Positions 1-10,615 of a stretch of DNA of 64,000 bases are shown piece after piece. Numbering within the stretch: the stretch's first letter is position 1; each line of letters opens with the position of its first letter. The notes under the pieces are model-generated. The model worked only from the letters and a program-made list of their open reading frames with translations, ran no database searches and was not told the DNA's origin. The stretch comes from Bos javanicus (Eukaryota; Chordata; Mammalia; Artiodactyla; Bovidae): positions 85,569,572 to 85,633,571 of the forward strand of contig NC_083879.1 of NCBI RefSeq assembly GCF_032452875.1, written 5' to 3'. The translations under genes were made by a program, and so were the position numbers.

Positions 1-540
1 TCCAGGGCAGGTGGAGACAGCCGACAGCTGCTCCGTCTGTGTGAGCGCATTTCAGACCACAGGGCTGGCTTGCTGACCGAGCGCATAAACGCTGATCACT
101 TCGCCCGGCTCAGAACCCCACCAGCGAAGCCCACCTCACTGCCTCCTGGTCCTGGGGAGGGGCCCCAGAGTTACAGCACACACAGGGTCGAGGTCAGCCC
201 TGGAGTTCAGTGCTTCCGAAGCAGCAGCTGCCATCTGGCTAAAATCGGTGCTGGAGCCGCGTCTCGGGTAAGTTGTAAGGACCACGGCTCATTTCGTGCA
301 AGATCCCTGAAGAGCCGTGCGTTTACCCATCTCTGCCGACGGTGTTACCAACGCACCATGCAGTTTACTCTCCACACCTGAACATTCACTTTCAAATCCA
401 GGTCAGCACCTCAGCTGTGACTCCGAACAAAAGAGCTTCTCGACGAGATGCAAACGATCACCCTCTCCCCGCTGGTAACGCCAGTTTGTTCTCTGTGAGC
501 CTGCTTCCTTGCTGTCAGATTCACTGGCCTGTTATCGCTT
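1..540. other. RAB20 intron 1, left edge, no recognised element
   Basis: No exon, RNA gene or repeat family is recognised here. It lies downstream of RAB20 exon 1 on the minus strand, so it is inferred to be intron 1. Short open frames are present but have no coding character. Confidence 0.4.
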
Positions 541-555
541 TAGATTCCACTTGTA

Positions 556-840
556 AGTGACGTCATACAGTACCATCTTTGTCTGACATTTCACTTAGCA
601 TAACACCTTCCAAATCCACTGATGTTGTTGCAGATAGCATTATTTCATTCTTCTTTATGGCTGAGCAGCATCCCGTGGTGGGGTGGACACCACCCCTTCT
701 TTATCCACTCGTCCGTCATCTGTTGACGGACACTTAGGCTGTCTCCGCATCTTGGCTGTCATGCTGTAAACAGTGCTGCTGTGAACGCTGGGGTACGTGT
801 ATCTTTTCCAATTAGTGTTCTGAACACTGCATTCTTTGAG
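556..840 (-). mobile_element. L1 LINE 3'-region fragment
   Basis: Matches the familiar mammalian L1 stretch just before the 3' UTR, in antisense: mutated versions of 'tatggctgag', 'ttctttatccactc', 'gacacttaggctg', 'cttggctgtc' and 'gtgctgctgtgaac' appear in the expected order. It is heavily diverged, so an old copy. Family assignment is from memory of the consensus. Confidence 0.75.
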
Positions 841-1934
841 CCAATAAATACTGCTTTAAAAGTTTTCAATTTAAGGCAGAACCATAATTCTAACCTGGAG
901 TATTATTTGATACACTAGTTCAGCATCACACAAAACCACCTTCAAGAGCTAGATTTCATTACTATCTAATCTTAGTCTTTCAAGAAAATGCCCTATCTGG
1001 AAATTCTCGTGGCTGAGGATTTTTGATAAGATTCTAGCAATTTAACATTCGGTCACTGTGCATTTGGCCACAACGTGTAATAAAGGCACCTCTGATTTTT
1101 AGAAATAGAGGAAAACACAAACTTACAGCACCTCCCCTGTGTTCTCACGTCCCAGGAACAAGTCCACCTGTTTGAGTGAGGAAAGCAAGGCCATAAGGGA
1201 GACTCGGAACCAAGGAGTCCTTGAAGATGCGCCCAGCCCAGCCACTCCTGGGGGAGTTCTTCAAAGCAGCCTGGACACAGGCAGGAGCTTCCAAGGTCTC
1301 TGGTGAAGTCTCATAATGTGGGTGACAAGCAGCGACTGCAGCTCTTACCAGAGGACAAACACAGCTGCTGCTAGGTCGGGGGACGGAGGAGACCTAGGGC
1401 CCGCAGGTCGGGGGGGACCAGGGAGACCTGGGCCCGGGAGGCTGCCCACCCTGCCCGCCCCTGCCCGCAGCCCTCACCCTCCCAAAGGCCACTCCCTGCG
1501 GAAACACTACTTTCACAGACAGATGTGCGAGCATCTCAGAAAGAAAGGCTCTTTTGTTCCTCCAACCAGAAAAACCCACAGAACGTATTCTTTTCAAGCA
1601 ACGCCCTGGCAGACCATGGGCTCTGGGTCCCCTCGCGCGGCCGTCACCTTCCCCGGACGCAGCGCGGACACCCTCATGCCACAGGCCTGGCTCAGCCCAC
1701 TCCCCTCAGCCAGGCCTCTGCTCCAAGACACGGGGCCTTGGACGCCTGGGTGTGGGCATGCGTGGAAATACAAGTGGCCCTTCAACAACAGGAACTGAAT
1801 GCGTGTCTGGAACCGAGGGGAAAAAAAGCAAGGTCCCAGCCCCGCACCCTCTTTCCAAAAGCAGGTGAGAAATTATAAACTGGAAATCGAAACTTCTAAT
1901 GCAGGCCACAGCAATCAAAAGTCGTTAACAGAGG
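841..1934. other. RAB20 intron 1, unique sequence
   Basis: AT-rich to about 1130, then GC-rich. No exon with matching splice sites or repeat was recognised. Several overlapping open frames at 1316-1918 exist on both strands of the GC-rich part, which is what composition alone produces. Confidence 0.4.
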
Positions 1935-2235
1935 ACGTGCCCGGTGTTTCAGCGGTTAAGAATCCGCCTGCCGATGCAGGGGACACCAGTTCGATCCCTG
2001 GGTCAGGAGGACCCCACCCGCCTCGGGGCAACCAAGCCTGAGCACCAGCACTACTGAGCCCGCGTGCTGCAAGTACTGCAGACTGAGCACCTCGGGCCCG
2101 GGCTCTATAACAGGAGAAGCCCCCACAGTGAGCAGCCCGAGCGCCACATCTACAGAGTGGCCCCCACGCAACTAGGGAAGAGCCCACACAGCAATGAAGA
2201 CCCAGCACAGCCACAGATAAATCAGTAATTGTTTT
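1935..2235 (+). mobile_element. tRNA-Glu-derived cetartiodactyl SINE (CHR-type)
   Basis: Starts with the tRNA-like head ('cagcggttaagaatccgcc', then the B-box-like 'ggttcgatccc' region as 'agttcgatccctgg') and continues into the long tail of repeated 'ccgcaacta..gagcccg'-like motifs, ending near 'agataaat'. This is the long subtype, about 300 bp. Confidence 0.85.
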
Positions 2236-2244
2236 TCTAAAGTT

Positions 2245-3895
2245 GTAAATGTAAACGCCAATCAGTGGTCAGTCAGGGACGGGCCCAGCCCACATGCAGC
2301 AGGCCATCAGGGCGAGGGGCGCAGGGCTGGGTCCCACCTGTCCTGCTCTGTCTGGGTGCTGCCCAGGCGTGCGGGAGCCAGGCTGCCCCTCACCTGGGTC
2401 TCCGTGGGCAGCATCCCCCGGGGAGCAGGCGGGGAAAGCGTTCTGCATGTGGAGGGCACCCATGTGGTGCCCAGACAGGTGGAAAGGAGCCCACTACACA
2501 TGATGAGGCGCCGACCTCAAATCCGGGCCCCCAGCGCCCCGCGCCACCTGGCCCTGAGCCTCCTGGTCTGGAAGAGGCAGTGGTGAAAATACCAACCGCA
2601 CAATGCCGCTGTAGGAAATGAGAGACGAGGCCCCAGCAGCACTCCGCGTGATGCCTGGCGCAGGAGAAGCCGAGGGCACCCCTGCTACTCACACTGGTGG
2701 GGGGCCAGGGAGGACGGGGCCATGAGCCAGCAACCCGGACGCCCGGAGAAAACACTTCCCAAGCCAGCTCTCCTTGGGACACCACCCTGATTTCTGAGCG
2801 CACTGCAGCAGGGGAGGAGGTCAGAGCACAGACGCCCCTAAAGATGAAGGAAGCATCCACGATGGAGGGCACAGCAGCGTGAAACAAGGCGCTAACGGTG
2901 CAGAGACTTTGGTTACGGCGTTGCGAGACCCCGGCTCTGGCCCCTCTTCTGCTCCGACGTTGGACAAATAACTTTCGGGGTCTTGTCTCTTCATCTGAAA
3001 GAGGAAGAAGCTGAAAAGGCAAATCTTTGGCCCTGCTCTCGTTGACAGGATCATAGCAGACTCCGTGCCCCCGCGAGGCGGCGCCCAGCGTGCCGGGTGT
3101 ACTCGGGCGTGAAGCCTTTCCGGAGCGGAGGTGCTCCAGCCACTGTCCCGCTGGCCTCATTTTTGCCACGCGCAAACGCTGTCAGGTCAAAGCTAAGCTC
3201 CGAGCCCATGTGAGCCCAAAGGACGGGAAACTGAGCAGTGGGCGAGCTGAGCCATGTCAGAGGCGCGAGACCGGCCCGCGGAGGCCAGGCCAGCGTTGAG
3301 AGAAGCCCCGGCTCACGCCCACTTCCTCTCAGGCCACAGAACAAGTCGCCCAGCGTTTAGAAATGCTCTGCAGGAGATACACACTCAGCAGGCCTTCTCT
3401 TGGAATAGAAACACTCGAGTAAGTGTGTGGGTTTGGGTTCGCTCGGGCTGAGCAGGAAGGTAGGTCTCAGAGAAGAGCTGGTTTTGAAGGCTGGTTGGAA
3501 ATGATCTGTCAGAGGGAACAAGGGGGTAAGCGGGCACGGCAGCTGGCACCAGGCTCCGCGAGTGGCCTTCCTTCTAAAGGGCTCTGCGCCCGAGACAGAG
3601 AGGGCCGCTAAATGTGTCTGTTTTATGGCCAAGAGACAACCAAGATTAGAACCTTACAGTATGGGTCTTATTCCCGGTGCCTCTCTCCAAGCACCTGCCA
3701 TTCCAGCAACACTGCTGTGACCCTGGCAGAGAAAGCAACGAAGTTTCCATTGCAGAACTAACCACACATGCCTGCACAAAGTCAGCTAAGGAAAACAAGA
3801 AACAGATCACTTCCTTCAGAAAAGTGTCCAAGAGCTAAACGACTGAGTTCTCTCCCCAGAATATTCCCCAAGTCTGTGCATGGAAACGTGAGTCT
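2245..3895. other. RAB20 intron 1, mostly unique, weak MIR remnant
   Basis: No exon was recognised. Around 2920-3015 the order of motifs (loss of 'caaataactt', then 'tctcttcatctgaaa') resembles an old MIR. The long minus-strand open frame at 2390-3175 has no recognisable domain and sits in GC-rich DNA; it is not called as a gene. Confidence 0.35.
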
Positions 3896-3959
3896 CTCAA
3901 CACATGGAAATTAAAAAAACTGATTCTTTAACTGATGGGGCTATGTCAGGTTGGTGTTC

Positions 3960-4790
3960 AACATACACTGACTGGAAAGCCCAAGAGTCCTACTCCTAGC
4001 TGGCTGACCCGAGAGGTGAAAATTCACGTTCCCACAAAAACCTCTACTCAGTGTTTATAGCGGCTTTATTCATAATCACGAAAAACTGAACACAACCCAA
4101 ACACCCTTCAGCTGATGGACGGCACGTCCACACGACGGAGCTTTGGTGGTGGCGGTTTAGTCACCCAGCTGATGGATGGCACGTCCACATGGCGGTGGCG
4201 GTTTAATGGCTCAGGTGTGGACAGTCCATCCACACGATGGGACTTTGGTGGTGGTGGTTTAATTGCTTAGTTGTGTCTGACTCTTTGTGAGCGCATGGAC
4301 CGTAGCCCACCAGGCTCCTCTGTCCATGGGATATTCCAGGCAGGAATACTGGAGTGGGTTGCCATTTCCTTTTCCAGGAGCTCTTCCTGATCCAGGGATC
4401 AAACCCACATCTCCTGAGTCTCCTGCATTGCAGGCACCAGAGCCGCCAGGGAAGCCCACGGTGGAACTTTACTCAGCGATTAACAGGACTGAACGCAGAC
4501 AACAACACAGGTGAACCTTAAACGCATTAAGCAGAAGGAACCAGGTTCAAAACTCTCCATCCCATATGAGCCCTGGAGACCACGCTGAGGACAGAAAACA
4601 GACGGGGGCTGGGGGCTGTGGTGAGTAGAGGGCTGACTCCGAAGGACCAGGGATCTTTTGTAAAAAGATGCAGACGGCTTGTATCTTGGTTGTGCTTGTT
4701 GGTACACAGCTGTGTCAAAACTCCTAACCAGGCACTGAAAGACCCAGGTGAATCTTACCGCCTATGTGCGAACTTTCAATAAACCCTACA
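3960..4790 (+). mobile_element. Old L1 3' end, split by a Bov-tA SINE
   Basis: Sense L1 3' sequence is visible on both sides of the SINE at 4245-4462: 'ctttattcataatcacgaaaaactg' and 'cccttcagctgatgga' on the left, 'tttactcagcgattaac', 'cattaagcagaaggaacc' and 'gtgtcaaaactcc' on the right. The left part contains a local triplication of a 'gtggtggcggttta' block (4141-4262). Confidence 0.7.
4245..4462 (-). mobile_element. Bov-tA SINE inserted in the L1
   Basis: Antisense Bov-tA: 'gtgtctgactctttgtgag', 'ccaccaggctcctctgtcc', 'actggagtgggttgccat', 'tgcattgcaggca' and 'gccgccagggaagccc' occur in order. Flanks 'gatgggacttt' and 'ggtggaacttt' look like an aged target-site duplication within the L1. 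Confidence 0.9.
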
Positions 4791-5067
4791 AGACAATCTA
4801 CCAAAAAGCTAAAACTACTATATAGGCAAAAGTTGTTCCCAATTTTTAAGCTACAAAGCCGAAAGCTTTTACATTTCATGTGGAGAAAAAAAAAAACCTC
4901 CCAGGTTTACCTAGATAGCTTATTCAACATGAAATTGTATACTAAATAGCATCATACTGTCATCAAAGAACAGAACAGGTGGAAAAGTCTGAGTCAAGGT
5001 ACGGCACCTGTTTCCAGAGTCACTTTTTGTGAAGACGAACAAAAATCGTAGGTCAACAGTCTTCATC

Positions 5068-5399
5068 AGAGGCCCCTGGTGGCGTAGAGGATAAAGAATC
5101 TGCCTGCCAATGCAGGGGACACAGGTTCGATCCCTGGTCCAGGGAGATTCCATACGCCAAGGAGCAACTAAGCCCGTGCGCCACAGCTGCTGAACCCACA
5201 CTCCACAACTACAGCCGCACCCCACCCGACACACCCTAGAGCCCGCGCTCCGCTGCAAAAGCCACCACAACGAGAAGCCCAAGAGCCACAACGAGAGGGT
5301 AGCCCTCACTCGCCCCAACTAGAGGAAGCCCACACACCGCAACGAAGAGCCAAGCGCAGCCAAAAGCAGATAAATAAAAACTAAAATTAAAAATAAAAA
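5068..5399 (+). mobile_element. Long CHR-type tRNA SINE with 10-bp target-site duplication
   Basis: The head 'cccctggtggcgtagagg' and 'ctgccaatgcaggggacac' are followed by the long repeated tail and an A-rich end. It is bounded by the exact direct repeat AGTCTTCATC at 5058-5067 and 5400-5409, which fixes the insertion limits. Confidence 0.9.
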
Positions 5400-5541
5400 A
5401 GTCTTCATCCTTGTTTTCAGCACTTGGAAAGTACCACGCCACTTCCTTCTGGCCACCTTGACTTCTGATGAGTCAGCTATCTGCTGTCATTATAACCTTT
5501 TCTTTCCCCCACTTGCTGCTTTCAGGATATTTTCCTTGGGA

Positions 5542-5642
5542 CTTCCCTGGTAGCCCAGTGGTAAGACTCCACACCCCCACTGCAGGCTGCGTGGATCTGA
5601 TCAGATCCCACATGCCACACGGAGCGGCTGGAAAAAACAAAA
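5542..5642 (+). mobile_element. Short tRNA-type SINE
   Basis: Contains 'gggacttccctggtagccc', 'cagtggtaagactccac', a 'gtggatctgatcagatcccac' body and a short A-rich end. This is the short form of the cetartiodactyl tRNA SINE. Confidence 0.75.
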
Positions 5643-6845
5643 GATGTTTTTCTTGCCTTTTGGTTTTCGGAGTTTCATTATAGCGAGCCTTGCCCGGGGC
5701 CTCTTTGGGTTTTCCCTGTTTGTGATTCTCTCAGCTTCTGGAATCTGCAGGTTTATGTGAGCTACCGGGTTTGGAAAGTTTTCGGGCATTATTCCTGCTG
5801 GTCCTTTGTCAGCCCCAGCCCCGCTTCTCCTCTCCTTCCCCGCCCCTAGCGAGGCAATGTCAGGTTGGGTGCCCACAGGTCCCGGCGGCTCTGTGCACGT
5901 CCATTCTGCTTTCTCTCCTCATTTCAGAACAGGCAACACTGACCGCTCTGCCATCAGATAGAAAGCAAAACACAGTTAGGGAGATGAGGTCACGTGGCGG
6001 CACGGTCTGGACAAAGAAGTCCGCTCCACCATCCACGACGGCTGCGTGAGGCACGTGGCGCTGAAAGACGGGACACAGTTCAAGCTGGACGTCGTCAGGA
6101 GCGGGGACGATCCCAGAGAAGGCGGTGCCGCGGCAAAGGGGGGAGCGGAGCAAAGACGGGCGTCTGCGGTGAGTTCTGAACAGGGCACCTGGGCCGGCTC
6201 TGAGGACCCCCCTCCAAAACAGGAGGAGGAGGAGGAGGAAGGAGCCACGAGGGTCTGTCATCAAATCATACGCGTGATGAAGCCTCGTTCCAAGAATAAA
6301 AACACGTGTGTACATGCATGTACATGTGTGTGAAATTTCCTTTTTGCAAAGAGGGAAGTTCTGTGAAGTCTCAATGAAACGCGAAGGGCAAGTTCCATTA
6401 GGGATCATAGTTTCTATTTTTCCCACAAACTTAAAGATAACGAAGCACAGAGTTATTGTCCAGAGACATTAAATGCGATTCAGGTGTTAGCTCACGAATG
6501 CAGTGGACCTCAGTTAGTTCAAGTCTCCAGAATTCAAGCGTACCCGCAAGCCTTAAATACCTCTCCCCACCCACCCCGAGAGTTCCTGGCGCCTCCTCCA
6601 GGCGGCCTCCGGGCTGACCTGCCAGCACGTGCAGCTGCACACAGGCAGCCTTTGTCCTCTGAGATCTCTCAGTACAATGGCGCTTTGTCCACCCCGCTGA
6701 GCCCAGGCTGCTGATTTTCTTCCACCTATCTTAATACCCACATTCATATTCAGGCCACTGACTTTCTCAAGAAAGCAGAGGAATTCTGCAAATGATGCCT
6801 TAACCCCAGAGGGTGCCCATTCAGAGTCTTCAGTGGTACTAAAGA
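5643..6845. other. RAB20 intron 1, unique sequence with one exon-like segment
   Basis: Nothing is certain here. About 5990-6170 (plus strand) is an open segment ending at a good donor ('gcg' then 'gtgagttct'). Two CACGTGGCG motifs lie at 5991-5999 and 6052-6060. No repeat family was recognised. Confidence 0.3.
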
Positions 6846-7300
6846 TGTGACCAACCTACAAAGATGTGGGCCACCCACAAAGACGTGGAACACCCACAAA
6901 GACGTGGGCCATCCATAAAGTATGGACCGCCCACAAGGATGCTGACCCACTCACAAAGACATGGACCACCCACACAGACATGGACCACCCACATGGATGT
7001 GGACCATCTATAAAGATGTGGGCCACCCACAAATGTGTGGACCACCCACAAAGACGGGGACCACCCACAAGGATGTGGACCATCTATAAAGATGTGGGCC
7101 ACCCACACAGACGTGGGCCACCCACAAAGCGTGGACCACCTACAAGGATGCTGACCCACTCACAAAGACATGGACCACCCACACAGACATGGACCACCCA
7201 CATAGATGTGGACCATCTATAAAGATGTGGGCCACCCACAAATGTGTGGACCACCCACATAGATGTGGACCACCCACAAAGATGTGGACCACCTACAACA
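6846..7300. repeat. 18-bp minisatellite with about 209-bp higher-order period
   Basis: About 25 degenerate copies of an 18-bp unit like 'gatgtggaccacccacaa'. A distinctive run beginning 'ggatgctgacccactcac' occurs at 6937 and again at 7146, so a block of roughly 209 bp has itself been duplicated. Because 18 is divisible by 3 and the unit has no stop, long frames are open on both strands; these are not taken as genes. Confidence 0.95.
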
Positions 7301-7547
7301 CTGGCTTTGCAGCCTTAATTTCCAGATCCCAAATCTAAACTAAGATTTATTTCCAAGAACTTTCTCCCAGTAGGAGCCCATCCTGATCTTAAACCCAGGC
7401 CCCACCCTCACCCAGTACAGCTTCAGGTGGACCCCCAAGGGAAATCTGAGAGCTGCTTGTCCAGTTTAACTGAATCAGGGGTCTCCTCAGTTCCTGAACT
7501 CTTTCCTAAATGCTAAACTCTTTGGGGAGTTTCTGCAACTACAGAAA

Positions 7548-8015
7548 GTTCAGTTCAGTTGCTCAGTCAGGTCCGATTCTTTGTGACCCCATGGACTGCA
7601 GCACACCAGGGTTCTCTGTCCTTCACCATCTCCTGGAACTTGCTCAAACTCATGTCCATTGAGTCAGTGATGCCATCCAACCATCTCATCCTCTGTCGTC
7701 CCCTTCTCCTCCTGCCCGCAATCTTTCCCAGCATCAGGGTCTTTTCAAATGAGTCAGCTCTCCGCGTCAGGTGGCCAAAGTATTGGAGTTTCAGCTTCAG
7801 CATCAGTCCTTCCAATGAACACCCAGGACTGATCTCCTTTAGGATGGACTGGTTGGATCTCCTTGCAGTCCAAGGGACTATCGAGAGTCTTCTCCAACAC
7901 CACAGTTCAAAAGCATCAATTCTTAGGCGCTCAGCTTTCTGTATAGTCCAACTCTCACATCCATACATGACCACTGGAAAAACCATAGCCTTGACTAGAC
8001 GGACCTTAGAGAACA
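7548..8015 (-). mobile_element. BovB LINE 3' fragment
   Basis: Antisense copy of the end of BovB ORF2 and its 3' tail. The minus strand encodes the hallmark 'VVMYGCESWT', 'FELWCWRRL', 'GRRRRGRQRMRWLDG' and 'ITDSMDMSL' in one open frame. It is 5'-truncated after the 'VRLVKAMVFP' region, as is usual for BovB. Confidence 0.95.
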
Positions 8016-8107
8016 AAATGAAGTAGGGCAAAGGCTAACCGAGTTTTGCCAAGAGAATAGCTACAGAAAAGACTTTTAGAAACGTATTCTCCTTTTCATG
8101 GGACCTA

Positions 8108-8215
8108 AACCAGGAGTCAGCAAACTATTTCTGCAAAGGGCCAGACTGAACACTTGAGTTTTCCGGCGCTGTACGGTCTCTGCCGCAGCCACTGAGCTCT
8201 ACTGCTGTAAAATGC
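8108..8215 (+). mobile_element. Old mammal-wide DNA-transposon remnant
   Basis: Contains 'gtcagcaaactatttctg', 'caaagggccaga' and 'tacggtctctgccgc' in the order of a common non-autonomous mammalian element. The exact family name is uncertain from memory. Confidence 0.5.
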
Positions 8216-9245
8216 TGGGGCGGGAGGGGGCAGGGGTGCCCATTACACAAAGTAGGGTGGCAGTGAGGCCCAGGTGAGCACCCCCGATCGGCAGAAAGGA
8301 GGGGTCATCCATCCCTGTCACACCCATCCTGCTTGTCAGGATCAGGACCTCAAAACCACTCAGCAGCCGCACTCATCAACCAAGAGGGGCAGCTAAAAGC
8401 AGAGCCCTCCGCCGCTGGCTGCACGCGCAGTTTGCACAGGCTGTCTACCCACTTCTGTGCCAGCCTCTCGAGGTTAAACACGCAGGCCTCGCAGGCTGGG
8501 CCAAGGCATTGGGGATCCGCAGCTCTGCCGCCCCCATCAAAAAGAGCGCGTCTCCAGGGTCCACAGCCTGAACAATGCCCTCTTCCCACACAGCGTCCCC
8601 CAACTCCCTGATCCAGGAGCAGCTGCCTAGAGAGGGGCTCGTAGTCCTCGGATGGACTGTCCACATCACCTGGCATCCGCTCTTGTGTGCCTCCCGGGGC
8701 CGCCCACACAGGCCCCCCAGGACAACACGGCCCTTCACAGGACTGAGGCCCTGGTCCTCCCCAGGAGCCCAGACCTCCTCACTAAGTTCACGGTGTGAGC
8801 AAGGACATCCCCTCCTCCAAGCACCACGACTTCATATGTCAGAACTCCAGCATCCTCTCCCGGGGTACCCTTAGGCTGTTCAAGAGAAAGACTTAACCCA
8901 ACTGCTCCGGAGCCCCCCTTCCTGGAGCTTTCCGCTTCCTGCAGAATCATTTCTTGGTGACCCACCCGAGCCTCTCGTGCCCCGCTGTGACAGGCTTGCT
9001 GGTGGCCATCGAGGTTGTGAGTACCCAGGGCTGGGAGACGCTTATTTAGCAAAACACAAAGCTTCCTCCTTCCCAGTACTGCTCAGAGCACACGACCCAT
9101 TATTAGCGGGTAGATTTCCAGCAACAACTACAGCTGCCCCCCTTTGACAGAGGAGGAAAACTCGGGGAGAGGTGACACAGCCCCGCAATCACACGTATGG
9201 TCAGCAGCCCGCCCCACCAAGACGTCTTCAGGCCTGGAGCCTGTG
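8216..9245. other. RAB20 intron 1, no recognised element
   Basis: GC-rich single-copy sequence. Frames at 8333-9052 overlap on both strands without any recognised domain or splice-supported exon. Confidence 0.35.
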
Positions 9246-9249
9246 AACA

Positions 9250-9645
9250 CGCCGTATTAAACACAGAAATCCATATGGCCAACTGGCCGACCCTAAATGA
9301 GGAGACGTCCCTGGATGACCACGACGTGCCCAGGGTAATCACAGGGTCCTTCAGATACGGGAAGGGGCATGACAGTCAGGGTTCAAGGGCCGTGAGGAGA
9401 GAAGGGCCCCACCAGACATGCCAGCTAGAAGACAGAGGAGGAGGAAGCCGTGGGTGCAGGCGGGCCCCGGGGGCAGGAAGGCAGGGAAGACAGTCCTTCC
9501 TGGAGGCTTGGAGAGGAACAGACCTCCTGACACCTGGATTCTAACCAGTGAGACCCATCCGGGACGCACCTGCTCTTCTAAGCCACTAAGTCTGTGGTCA
9601 TTTACTACAACAGCCGCAGGAAACCAAAAGCGATCCTGGGAGTCG
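9250..9645 (+). mobile_element. MaLR-type LTR remnant (MLT1-like)
   Basis: The right end, 'taagccactaagtctgtgg', 'tcatttactacaacagcc' and 'gcaggaaacca', matches the 3' end of mammalian MaLR LTRs. The body has the expected 'aatcacagggtcct' and purine-rich centre, heavily mutated. An old insertion shared by many mammals is likely. Confidence 0.6.
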
Positions 9646-9747
9646 GACGCCGCTGCAATGAATGTGGAAGTGGCTTTGGAACTGGGCAATCGCGGAGCCT
9701 GGGCGAACTCGGGAACGCGGTGGGAAGGGCCTAGATCGCCTTGAACA

Positions 9748-9966
9748 CGTGCTCAGTCGTTTCGGTTGTGTCCGACTCTTGGCGACCCCATGGACTGTAG
9801 CCCACCCGGCTCCCCTGTCATGAGATTCTTCAGGCAAGAACACTGGAGTGGGTTGCCATTTCCTGCTCCAGGAGATCTTCCCCACCCAGGGACTGAACCA
9901 AGTCTCCTACGTCTCCTGCACTGGCAGATGGGTTCTTTACCACTAGAGCCACCTGGGAAGCCTACC
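9748..9966 (-). mobile_element. Bov-tA SINE
   Basis: Antisense copy with 'gtgtccgactcttggcgacc', 'actggagtgggttgccat', 'ggttctttaccactagagcc' and 'acctgggaagcc'. It appears full length. Confidence 0.92.
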
Positions 9967-10261
9967 TTTGAACGGACTGTTAGAAATACAGATGTTAACA
10001 ACTTGGCCAGGGCTCAGAAGGAAGTCAGGAACGCGGAAGAGAAAAGCCGCTCAAGCCCCGTCTGCATGAACAGACGACAGGCAGGCCCTGGATGTCCGGG
10101 CACTGCAGGGACTCCCGGGTGGAAACCGGGGTGTGTCACTAGGAGCTGGAGCAAAGCAGATTTGGGTCAGGAAAGCTCTTCAGGTGCATTCAAACAGGAG
10201 TCAGCTACCACCCACCCCAAGGCCTGGGGAAGGAGGAAGGAGAGCTAAATGAGGGAGCACA

Positions 10262-10615
10262 GTCCCGGGATCTGACGGGGTCTGCTCTGGGGTCTGACGG
10301 GGTCTGCTTGGGGTCTGACGGGGTCTGCTTGGGCTCTGACAGGGTCAGCCTGGGCTCTGGTGGAGTCAGCCCTGGTGTCTGGTGGAGGATCTGCCCTGGG
10401 CTCTGGTGGGAGGTCAGCCCTGGGCTCTGGTGGGCATCTGCTTGGGCTCTGGCAGGGTCAGCCTGGGCTCTGGTGAGGGGTCTGCCCTGGGCTCTGGTGG
10501 GGGGTCAGCCCTGGGCTCTGGCGGGCATCTGCTTGGGCTCTGGTGGGCTCAGCCTGGACTTTGGAGGAGGGTCTGCCCTGGGCTCTGGCAGGCGTCTGGC
10601 GGGGTCTGCCCGGGC
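10262..10615. repeat. Minisatellite with 91-bp higher-order period
   Basis: Variants of 'gggctctggtgggtctgcct' alternate for about 350 bp. The landmark 'ctgccctgggctctgg' lies at 10391, 10482 and 10573, exactly 91 bp apart, showing a higher-order block of about four smaller units. Plus-strand frames run through it (glycine/leucine/serine-rich) but stay within the array, so no gene is called. Confidence 0.93.

Noticed and set aside
2390..3175. 261-codon minus-strand open frame
   Set aside because: No domain, no consistent splice context, and in part made of an old MIR-like remnant.
5068..5160. tRNA-like heads with B-box-like 'ggttcgatccc' considered as tRNA genes (also at 1960, 9900, 17420 and elsewhere)
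   Set aside because: They are SINE heads: mutated, lacking a full cloverleaf, and followed by SINE bodies and A- or CA-rich tails.
6839..7300. Repeat array considered as a CRISPR-like array
   Set aside because: Eukaryotic context, no unique spacers between repeats and no cas genes; it is a contiguous minisatellite.
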